In this document: one piece after another, positions 29,843 to 39,689 of the stretch
How positions within the stretch are numbered: the stretch's first letter is position 1
Layout of the letters: every line of letters begins with the position of its first letter
DNA from: Pseudomonas triticicola
Lineage (GTDB): Bacteria; Pseudomonadota; Gammaproteobacteria; Pseudomonadales; Pseudomonadaceae
Length of the DNA stretch: 64,000 nt
Direction of reading: 5' to 3'
Assembly: GCF_019145375.1 (NCBI RefSeq)
Contig: NZ_JAHSTX010000001.1
Location: 2,393,001 to 2,457,000, forward strand
Notes under the pieces: generated by a model
What the model was told of the DNA's origin: nothing
Databases searched by the model: none
The model's input: the letters and a program-made list of their open reading frames with translations, nothing else
Position numbers and translations under genes: made by a program

Positions 29843-30127
29843 ATGAAGTCATTCAAGATTCAGTACGACAAAAGCAAAAACGCAGCCAACAAACTCAAGC
29901 ACAAAGGCATCAGCCTCGCCGAAGCCGAACCGGTTTTCCATGACGAACGCGCACTGACACTTGAGGACAACGACCATGACGAACAACGCTGGATCACCCT
30001 CGGCCTCGATGCCAAAGGTCGTGTGCTTGCCGTTGCTTACAGCTACCGCGAAGCCAATGTTGTTCGAATCATTTCCGCACGTCTCGCCACACCCAGCGAA
30101 CGGCGCGCATATTTTCAGGAGGCTTGA
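29843..30127 (+). CDS. brnT: BrnT-family toxin (ribonuclease) of a type II toxin-antitoxin system
   Basis: A 94-residue protein of the BrnT/DUF497 family, a RelE-like fold ribonuclease that arrests translation. It begins MKSFKIQYDKSKNAANKLKH and shows the family pattern: D-x-x-K-N-x-x-N-K-x-K-H-G-I near 9-23, FHDERAL, DDEQRW-like HDEQRWITLGLD, and the C-terminal RIISARLATPSERR. The toxin gene comes first with the antitoxin 3 bp downstream, the usual BrnTA order. A TATAAA (29828-29833) lies only about 10 bases before the ATG and no ribosome-binding site is evident. The A+T-rich leader contrasts with its surroundings. Confidence 0.92.
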   Translation: MKSFKIQYDKSKNAANKLKHKGISLAEAEPVFHDERALTLEDNDHDEQRWITLGLDAKGRVLAVAYSYREANVVRIISARLATPSERRAYFQEA

Positions 30128-30130
30128 ACG

Positions 30131-30466
30131 ATGAAAGACGAATATGACTTTTCCGCAGGTAAACGCGGCGCAGTAGCGCCGAGCAAGGGCAAGACCCGCA
30201 TCACTATCATGCTTGATGACGCGGTGATCGAAGCGGCGCGTACCGCCGCGGAAACCGAGGGCTTTGGCTACCAGACTGTGATCAACAACACCCTGCGCCA
30301 TGCTCTGCTTGATGGCCCACGCCAGCAGGGAAGCGCTGACGATTCAGGTCTGACGGGGCAATTCAAGAAAGGCATCACCGCCACCGATCTCAAGAGTCTC
30401 GAGCGAAAGCTGTCAGCGGCCATCGGCGAAATCCGTCGCGTATTGGAGCCTGATGTAAAGCCTTAG
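30131..30466 (+). CDS. brnA: BrnA-family antitoxin
   Basis: A 111-residue antitoxin that would bind BrnT and repress the operon through a ribbon-helix-helix domain. It begins MKDEYDFSAGKRGAVAPSKG, the typical BrnA opening (YDFS-x-GKRG). The DNA-binding segment is TRITIMLDDAVIEAARTAAE, then GYQTVINNTLRHALL. The C-terminal part is longer than in minimal BrnA proteins. Its stop codon overlaps that of the convergent nat gene by four bases. Confidence 0.9.
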   Translation: MKDEYDFSAGKRGAVAPSKGKTRITIMLDDAVIEAARTAAETEGFGYQTVINNTLRHALLDGPRQQGSADDSGLTGQFKKGITATDLKSLERKLSAAIGEIRRVLEPDVKP

Positions 30467-31296
30467 ATGGAGGCTGGCGCGATCACCCGAGCCAGCGCTT
30501 GTCGCAGACGCGGTGAATCAGGCACCTGAAGGTCGAACTCGCGCCGCAGCAACTCCATCAGCTCGTCGACGTCCGCCACCTCGCGCCGCTCACTGTCCGC
30601 GCCCATGTGATGAATGGCAAAACTGCCGTTGTTCAGGGTCTTGCGCCAGCCAGCGCCGGTGCGCGCGACCATCAGGCGCTGCGAAAAGGGTGACTCGGGA
30701 TGGGTGGAGACGTACCAGTTGCCGACGGTGTAATCGATGTCTTCCTGGCGCTGCAAATCGAACAGGTACATCGGCCGCCATTCGCCTGCGACTTTGGCGC
30801 GCAGCAGGTAGCCATCTGCTTGCTTGTCGATGCGGTAGGGTTCGTGCGGGGTGGGTTGCTCATCTTCGCTGTCGAGCAACAGCGGCGCGGTGGGCACCAT
30901 GCCACCGAAGCCGACATCGGTGATGTAACGCACTCCGTCGATGGTCACCAGACTCAAACGATGGGTTCGCGCCGTCCAGCTGCCTTCCGGTTGATTCATC
31001 ACCACGCGCCCGCTGATCGCCCGCGCGTCGAAGCCCAACTCAAGCAGCAGCGCATAAAACAGATGATTGAGCTCATAGCAGTAGCCGCCCCGCCCCTGCT
31101 GCAACACCTTGTCTTCGATGGAGACCAAGTCGATCAACACCGGCTCTGCACTGATCGTCGCCAGATTTTCGAAAGCAAACCGAGCGGTATGGCGCAGTTG
31201 CAACTGGCGCAACGTATCCAGTGTCGGTGGCGGCGGCGCATCGAAACCCAGACGTTGCAGGTACAGATTGGTATTGGTCAGCCGTGCCACACTCAT
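30463..31296 (-). CDS. nat: Arylamine N-acetyltransferase
   Basis: It transfers acetyl from acetyl-CoA to arylamines, hydrazines or related amines in the cytoplasm. From the ATG at 31294-31296 the protein has 277 residues and starts MSVARLTNTNLYLQRLGFDA. The Cys-His-Asp triad is visible in GRGGYCYELN, TARTHRLSLV and YITDVGFGG. RFAFENLATIS is the usual N-terminal family motif. Longer in-frame starts exist, but they add sequence not seen in the family. Its 3' end overlaps brnA. The natural substrate is unknown. Confidence 0.93.
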   Translation of the reverse strand: MSVARLTNTNLYLQRLGFDAPPPPTLDTLRQLQLRHTARFAFENLATISAEPVLIDLVSIEDKVLQQGRGGYCYELNHLFYALLLELGFDARAISGRVVMNQPEGSWTARTHRLSLVTIDGVRYITDVGFGGMVPTAPLLLDSEDEQPTPHEPYRIDKQADGYLLRAKVAGEWRPMYLFDLQRQEDIDYTVGNWYVSTHPESPFSQRLMVARTGAGWRKTLNNGSFAIHHMGADSERREVADVDELMELLRREFDLQVPDSPRLRQALARVIAPASI

Positions 31297-31396
31297 TGCT
31301 CGATCCTTATGCATGGGCCGCAGAACACTGCGTTGATGTTGCCCTGTATACGGGATCAGGCACGGCTTTCGACAATTGATTTCGCCAATCGCCCGT

Positions 31397-32191
31397 TCAG
31401 CGCTTTTTCCGCGAAGCGATGCGAATCCACGTCGGCGCATGGTCACTGGCGTGCGGTTCGTTGCGCACCCAGGCGTCAACACCGGCGTCATGCAGATACG
31501 GGCTCAATGCCGGGTTGAGCAGCAAATGGTCGATGCGCAGGCCGGAATTGGTTTGCCAATGGTTACGGAAGTAATCCCAGAAGGTGTATAGGCGCTCTTC
31601 GGGATACACGTGGCGCAGGGAATCGGTCCAGCCCTGATCCAGCAGCCGCTGGTAGCACTCGCGGCTTTCAGGTTGCAACAAGGCGTCCTTGAGCCAGGAA
31701 CGGGTGTTGTAGATGTCCATGTCGGTGGGCACGACATTGAAGTCACCAGCCAGCACCACCGGGTGATCGCTGCTTTGCAGGTCTTTGGCGTAATTGATCA
31801 GACGCTCGAACCAGGCCAGTTTGTAATCGAATTTCGGCCCCGGCTGCAAGTTGCCATTGGGCAGATACAGGCAACCGACCAGCACACCGTGCACTGCCGC
31901 TTCGATATAGCGGCTGTGCGTGTCATCGGGATCGCCGGGCAAACCGCGCCGACTCTCCAACGGCTGCGCATCGCGCGCCAGAATCGCCACGCCATTCCAT
32001 GACGCCTGGCCCTGCCAGATCGCGCCGTAACCGGCGGCCTCCAGTTCGGCAGCGGGAAATGCGCTGTCGACTGATTTGAGCTCTTGCAGGCAGACGATGT
32101 CCGGCTGCTCGCGCTTGAGCCATTCCAGCAGATTCGGCAGCCGCGCGCGCATGCCGTTGACGTTGAAGGTGGCGATTCGCAGGTTTTTCAT
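31397..32191 (-). CDS. xthA: Exodeoxyribonuclease III (AP endonuclease)
   Basis: A Mg2+-dependent 3'-5' exonuclease and AP endonuclease for base excision repair. The 264-residue protein begins MKNLRIATFNVNGMRARLPN; an ATG just upstream gives one more Met and AGGAG lies six bases before that. Motifs: LQELKS with the catalytic Glu, AGDFNVVPTDMDIYN, LRIDHLLLNP and the C-terminal SDHAPTW catalytic His. Length and motifs are normal. It may be an ExoIII-type paralogue, since Pseudomonas can carry more than one. Confidence 0.93.
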   Translation of the reverse strand: MKNLRIATFNVNGMRARLPNLLEWLKREQPDIVCLQELKSVDSAFPAAELEAAGYGAIWQGQASWNGVAILARDAQPLESRRGLPGDPDDTHSRYIEAAVHGVLVGCLYLPNGNLQPGPKFDYKLAWFERLINYAKDLQSSDHPVVLAGDFNVVPTDMDIYNTRSWLKDALLQPESRECYQRLLDQGWTDSLRHVYPEERLYTFWDYFRNHWQTNSGLRIDHLLLNPALSPYLHDAGVDAWVRNEPHASDHAPTWIRIASRKKR

Positions 32192-32274
32192 CATCTGCAA
32201 CTCCTGCCCGGTGGGATTGCAAATTGTGACCCTGAGAACGCCGCGCAGGTTGCATCGAATGACAATACGACAGC

Positions 32275-33717
32275 TCAGACGCGATTACGCAGCCATTGCA
32301 GAAAGCCTCTTTTCGGCGCGACCACGGGCGTTTCCTCGGTCAGCGACTGTGCCTTGTGCAGACGGAAATCGAGCAATGCCTGCATCGCATCGTGAATGTC
32401 ATGGCGCGCATCCAGGCACGGCTTCAGGTAGGACTTCTCGATGCGATACAGGGCGCAGAAAGTCTTCGCGGAAAAATCCGCCGGCAAGGCGGTGTCGGAA
32501 AGAATCCCGGCCTCGCCGATCACCTCACCCGGCCCCATGCGCCCGGATTCCAGGGGTGCACCATGGCGCTTGAGCGTCACCGAAACCACGCCGGACTCAA
32601 TGATGAACAAATGATCGCTGACCTCGCCGCCCGCCAGAATCGTTTCGCCGGCGCGGAAAGTTTGCAGGGTCATGTTCTGGCTGAAGGTGTCTTTTTCTTC
32701 TTCACGCAGAGTCGAGAAGATCGGTGAGCTTTCCAGCAGCGCCCGTGGCCGCGACAACTGCGGTGCGGCGCTGGTCTCGTTGCTGGACAGCAGGTTGACC
32801 CCGGACGCCTGCAAATGCCGGTAAGCGAGGTCGAACAACTGATTGCGCACCACGCGCTTCTCGCCCATCGAGGCGACAAATCCACTGATTTCGTACTCCG
32901 CGCCGCCGCTGGCAGAACTCTTCAATGACACGCTGGGCGCCGGTGTGTCGAGCAATTGCCGGCAGCCTTGCATTGCCCGCTCCAACGCCTCGATCACTGA
33001 GCTGGGCCGGGCATGAGGGCTGACGGGCACGCTGACGGAAACGCCGAACATATTGCTCGGTCGGCTGAAGTTGATGATTTTGGCTTTCGCCGCCAGCGAG
33101 TTGGGAATCACGGCCATGCTGCCCTGGCTGGTTTGCAGACGCGTGGCGCGCCAGTCGATGTCGGTGACGCGGCCCTCGGTGCCGTCGATGGAGATCCAGT
33201 CATCGAGTTGATAGGGCTTGGTGGTGTTGAGGACGATGCCGGAGAACACGTCGCTCAAGGTGCTCTGCAAGGCCAGACCGACGATGATCGCCAACGCGCC
33301 GGACGTCGCCAGCACACCTTTGACTGGCAGATCGAGCACGTACGCCAGCGCCGCAATGATCGCGATGAGGAAAATCACCGCGCCGAGCAAGTCCTGCAAC
33401 AGCCGGCCGGTATGGCCGACCCGTTGCATCATCACCGCGCCGATCAGCACCGTCAGGGTCCGCGCACCAAACAGCCACCAACCGATCTGCAACCCGGTCG
33501 CCGCCAGATGCAGCGGCACGTTGTCGGCCCACGGTGCCGGTTCCATCGGGTTGAGACCTTCGTTGAACAGCACAATGCTGAACAGGGCGAAAATCAGTAC
33601 CCGCACCAGCAGCTTCCATTCGCTGCCGCGAGAGCTGATCAGCCGCCACAGGCCTAGATCGAGCAGGATCAGGATCAATGCGCAAAACAACGGGTGTTCG
33701 GTCAGCAGAGACAGCAT
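32275..33717 (-). CDS. MscS-family channel with C-terminal cyclic-nucleotide-binding-like domain
   Basis: A 480-residue inner-membrane protein. From the ATG at 33715-33717 four or five hydrophobic helices (ILILLDLGLW, VLIFALFSIVLF, GAVIFLIAIIAALAYVL) lead to the MscS pore/beta-domain: LATSGALAIIVGLALQSTLS, then DWISIDGTEGRVTDIDWRAT and MAVIPNSLAAKAKIINFSRP. The last 140 residues form a CAP_ED/cNMP-binding-like domain (FRAGETILAGGEVSDHLFII, ESGVVSVTLKR, GPGEVIGEAGILSD). Whether it gates by tension, nucleotide or both is unknown. It starts about 75 bp downstream of a REP-containing gap and ends 84 bp before xthA on the same strand. Confidence 0.9.
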   Translation of the reverse strand: MLSLLTEHPLFCALILILLDLGLWRLISSRGSEWKLLVRVLIFALFSIVLFNEGLNPMEPAPWADNVPLHLAATGLQIGWWLFGARTLTVLIGAVMMQRVGHTGRLLQDLLGAVIFLIAIIAALAYVLDLPVKGVLATSGALAIIVGLALQSTLSDVFSGIVLNTTKPYQLDDWISIDGTEGRVTDIDWRATRLQTSQGSMAVIPNSLAAKAKIINFSRPSNMFGVSVSVPVSPHARPSSVIEALERAMQGCRQLLDTPAPSVSLKSSASGGAEYEISGFVASMGEKRVVRNQLFDLAYRHLQASGVNLLSSNETSAAPQLSRPRALLESSPIFSTLREEEKDTFSQNMTLQTFRAGETILAGGEVSDHLFIIESGVVSVTLKRHGAPLESGRMGPGEVIGEAGILSDTALPADFSAKTFCALYRIEKSYLKPCLDARHDIHDAMQALLDFRLHKAQSLTEETPVVAPKRGFLQWLRNRV

Positions 33718-33857
33718 CAAACAACTCCGACAAAGGCCAATCGCGAGAAGATCGCACAGATTGGCACAGTGTAGGAGCAAATGATTTCGGTGGATGAGCA
33801 CCGGCTTACAAACACTGCAAAACCCTGAGCTGACGAAGGCTGCGATCTTGAGGCTGT

Positions 33858-33908
33858 GGGACGCGGAGCGTCCCCGGATGCATTCCCACGCAGAGCGTGG
33901 GAACGATC
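33858..33908. repeat. Dispersed repeat of two adjacent palindromes (second family)
   Basis: GGGACGCGGAGCGTCCC (33858-33874) and TTCCCACGCAGAGCGTGGGA (33883-33902), followed by ACGATC. The same pair recurs at 42894-42945. Together with a REP at 33975-33997 it fills most of the 310-bp gap between the MscS and pirin genes. Confidence 0.82.
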
Positions 33909-33974
33909 AGACGCTGAACAACCTGCTCGCGAAGGCGTCCTGTCAGTCGCTACCTCTTGGACTGAAACAGAGCA

Positions 33975-33997
33975 TTCGCGAGCAGGCTCGCTCCCAC
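33975..33997. repeat. REP element
   Basis: TTCGCGAGCAGGCTCGCTCC, with a truncated partner (CCTGCTCGCGAAGG) at about 33916-33930. Confidence 0.85.
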
Positions 33998-34028
33998 AGG
34001 TGGTTTCGGTTAGCCGTAAAGCTCGGGG

Positions 34029-34895
34029 TCAGGCGTGCATCCGGCCAAAGCGCCCCGACTGGAAGTCGGCAAAGGCCTGATGGATTTCCTGCTCGGTGTT
34101 CATCACGAACGGGCCGTGGCCGACGATCGGTTCGTCGATCGGCTCGCCACTGAGCAGCAATACCACCGCGTCTTCGCTGGCCTGGAGGGTGAGTTGATCA
34201 CCGTCGCGCTCGAACAGCGCCAGCTGCCCTACCCCAACCGATTCCGCACCATTGACCTGCACCGAACCTTTCAACACCACCAGTGCGGTGTTGCGTCCTT
34301 CGTGCAGATCAAGCGTCAGCAGCTTGCCGGCATTGAGGCGCAGATCCCACACGTCAATGGGCGTGAAAGTCCGCGAAGGTCCGGTGTGCCCGGCGAATTC
34401 GCCAGCGATCAGCCGCAGACTGCCGGCGTCGTCCTTGAGCGCGATGCTCGGAATGTTCCGGTCGAGAATGGTCTGGTAACCCGGCGCGGCCATTTTGTCC
34501 TTGGCCGGCAGGTTGACCCACAGCTGGACCATTTCCAGCTTGCCGCCGGTTCTGGCGAAGTTTTCCGAGTGGAATTCTTCATGGAGGATGCCGGACGCTG
34601 CGGTCATCCACTGCACATCACCCGGGCCGATGGTGCCGCCACTGCCGGTGGAATCGCGGTGCTGCACTTCGCCGTCGTAAACGATGGTCACGGTTTCGAA
34701 ACCACGGTGCGGGTGCTGGCCGACGCCACGCTGTTCAGTGGTCGGGGTGAATTCGGCGGGACCGGCGTGATCGAGCAGCAGAAACGGGCTGATGTGCTTG
34801 CCCAGGTTGTCGTAGGAAAACAGCGTGCGCACCGGGAAACCATCGCCGACCCAATGGCCGCGCGGGCTGGTGTAAATGCCGATGATGTTTTTCAT
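34029..34895 (-). CDS. Pirin family protein
   Basis: A 288-residue bicupin. From the ATG at 34893-34895 it starts MKNIIGIYTSPRGHWVGDGF, with GGAG six bases upstream. The metal-binding motif is GQHPHRGFETVTIVYDGEV, and later GPGDVQWMTAASGILHEEFH supplies further His/Glu ligands. The C-terminal cupin follows (VWDLRLNAGKLLTLDLHEGR). Bacterial pirins of this type can have quercetinase activity or bind metabolic enzymes; which applies here is unknown. Confidence 0.92.
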   Translation of the reverse strand: MKNIIGIYTSPRGHWVGDGFPVRTLFSYDNLGKHISPFLLLDHAGPAEFTPTTEQRGVGQHPHRGFETVTIVYDGEVQHRDSTGSGGTIGPGDVQWMTAASGILHEEFHSENFARTGGKLEMVQLWVNLPAKDKMAAPGYQTILDRNIPSIALKDDAGSLRLIAGEFAGHTGPSRTFTPIDVWDLRLNAGKLLTLDLHEGRNTALVVLKGSVQVNGAESVGVGQLALFERDGDQLTLQASEDAVVLLLSGEPIDEPIVGHGPFVMNTEQEIHQAFADFQSGRFGRMHA

Positions 34896-35012
34896 GGGGT
34901 CTCCAACGGGTAAATGCATTGGATTAAGCCTAAAGGCATATCGAATATTCGACTAGAGGGTGGAAATCGGCTTGAGTGTTCCATATGCAGAACAATTGAG
35001 CAGCGGCGCGCA

Positions 35013-35036
35013 TTTCTCGAGCAGGCTCGCTCTCAC
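35013..35036. repeat. Degenerate REP element
   Basis: TTTCTCGAGCAGGCTCGCTC matches the REP core with two changes; no partner nearby. It lies between the pirin gene and the hybrid kinase. Confidence 0.65.
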
Positions 35037-35052
35037 AGGAGGCTGCATGGGT

Positions 35053-38256
<3,204 letters not shown>

Positions 38257-38266
38257 GTCGAGGTAC

Positions 38267-38899
38267 TCAGATCAAGTGATTGCGCTTGGCGAACTCACGC
38301 AGGAGCACCAGCGAACCCAGGCCAAGTTTCGCCATCATGCGGGTCTTGTAGGTGCTGACGGTCTTGTGACTCAGGTGCATCTCCTGGGCGATGGATTTGT
38401 TCGGTTTGCCCAGCGCCAGATTCACGAAAATGCATAGCTCTCGATCGGACAGCTGAGCGATCTGCTCCTTTTCAGTGCGTTGCACGGCGTTGTACAAGCC
38501 GCTGTTATTGGGCAAAGCCGAGAAATAGGTGTGGCCGGACATCAATGCCTTGATGGCTTCGTGCAGCAGAGCCAGTTGGTTGCTCTTGGTCACGTAACCC
38601 CGTGCGCCAGCACGCAGACAGCGCTCTTGATAATGCGTGGGCTCATGCATGCTGAACACCAGGATTCGGCAGCGCGCCGTCGGCGCCTTGATCTGAATCC
38701 GCGTCAACACTTCCAGCCCATCCATGGACCCCAGCCCGAGATCGAGTACGACGAGCTGCGGATCATGTGTGCAAATCAGCGGCACGACTTCATTGCCATT
38801 GGACGCTTCATGAATCTGCGTGAAGCCTTGAGCCTGCAGGACGATGCGAATGGCCGCGCGCACGACTGGATGATCATCGACGATCAGCGCTGACTTCAT
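38267..38899 (-). CDS. NarL/BvgA-type response regulator
   Basis: A 210-residue regulator: receiver domain with Asp53 ([16 protein letters not shown]), acidic pocket IVDDH and the conserved Lys in GYVTKSN; then a LuxR-type helix-turn-helix ([40 protein letters not shown]). It is first in a two-gene operon with the hybrid kinase and should receive phosphate from its Hpt domain. A perfect palindrome lies about 93 bp upstream. Confidence 0.95.
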   Translation of the reverse strand: MKSALIVDDHPVVRAAIRIVLQAQGFTQIHEASNGNEVVPLICTHDPQLVVLDLGLGSMDGLEVLTRIQIKAPTARCRILVFSMHEPTHYQERCLRAGARGYVTKSNQLALLHEAIKALMSGHTYFSALPNNSGLYNAVQRTEKEQIAQLSDRELCIFVNLALGKPNKSIAQEMHLSHKTVSTYKTRMMAKLGLGSLVLLREFAKRNHLI

Positions 38900-38991
38900 T
38901 GGTACTCCTGCAAAATCGAAGACACCGCAACAGTCTGTTCCGGAGTCGGTGGCTGCGCCGGCACTGTTACATGGATGAGCAAGAGAATCAC

Positions 38992-39007
38992 CTGTCAGGT
39001 CTGACAG
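38992..39007. promoter_or_regulatory. Perfect palindrome upstream of the response-regulator gene
   Basis: CTGTCAG-GT-CTGACAG, 7-bp arms with a 2-base centre. It lies between the receiver-like gene and the two-component operon and may be an operator. CTGTCAG also occurs in REP spacers, so a repeat remnant is possible. Confidence 0.4.
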
Positions 39008-39024
39008 TTGTGCAGCATGGTTTT

Positions 39025-39459
39025 TTATGCATTGGCATGGCGCAATGACGCGTGTGAATCAGGCGCAGCCTGGCGCTCGCCGTGAGCTTCGACCCTCGCC
39101 ATCACCTGGCCGATGAGTTGTAGATTGGGCAGTGGCGTCGGACTGATCTGCGCACTTTCCTGAGCAAAACCTGCAAGTGCCTGCAAAGGTGCTGATTGTT
39201 CGTTGTAGATCAGAGCATGGCGGACCTGTGGGTTATCGAGCAGAAAGCTCAGCAGATCGAGGGAGCCTGCCGCCAGTTCGGAATTGATCACCAGCACATC
39301 AAACGGCTCGCAGCCGTAGTCGACCAGGGTCAACAATTCGCCGAGAGTCTGCACCGGGGCGACGCGGTAGTAGCCGAGCGCATTGAACAGGCGCTCGATT
39401 TTCATGCGATGAAAATGCTGCGGGTCGGCGATCAGGATGCGCAACGCTTTGTTGCTCAT
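39025..39459 (-). CDS. Stand-alone receiver domain lacking the phosphoacceptor Asp
   Basis: A 144-residue protein, from the ATG at 39457-39459 with GGGAG just before it. It has the receiver fold (ALRILIADPQHFHRMKIERL, then FDVLVINSELAAGSLDLLSF) but the position of the phosphorylated Asp is Asn59 and the acidic pocket is DP rather than DD. There is no output domain. It lies upstream of the BvgAS-like operon on the same strand and may act as a phosphorylation-independent or decoy receiver. The C-terminal 30 residues are not recognisable. Confidence 0.8.
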   Translation of the reverse strand: MSNKALRILIADPQHFHRMKIERLFNALGYYRVAPVQTLGELLTLVDYGCEPFDVLVINSELAAGSLDLLSFLLDNPQVRHALIYNEQSAPLQALAGFAQESAQISPTPLPNLQLIGQVMARVEAHGERQAAPDSHASLRHANA

Positions 39460-39580
39460 GGTCATTCTCCCGGTGAGGTTTGGGGAGGGCAAGACTACGC
39501 AAGCGCCGGGGATAGCTCTGTAGGACTTTTCCTAAAAATCCGGTCATTCATCCGGCGGCCCTGACGCACCAATATCCCCT

Positions 39581-39667
39581 GTGGGAGCGAGCCTGCTCGC
39601 GAAGGGGCTATACCTGTCAGAGATGTATTGACTGACACGACGCCTTCGCGGGCAGGCTCGCTCCCAC
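39581..39667. repeat. REP doublet, outward-spaced arrangement
   Basis: REP at 39581-39603 and inverted copy at about 39644-39667, with spacer palindrome CTGTCA..CTGACA. It has one change in the second core (CGGGCAGGCTCG). Confidence 0.87.
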
Positions 39668-39689
39668 AGGGGAAAGCATTCCATGGCGG

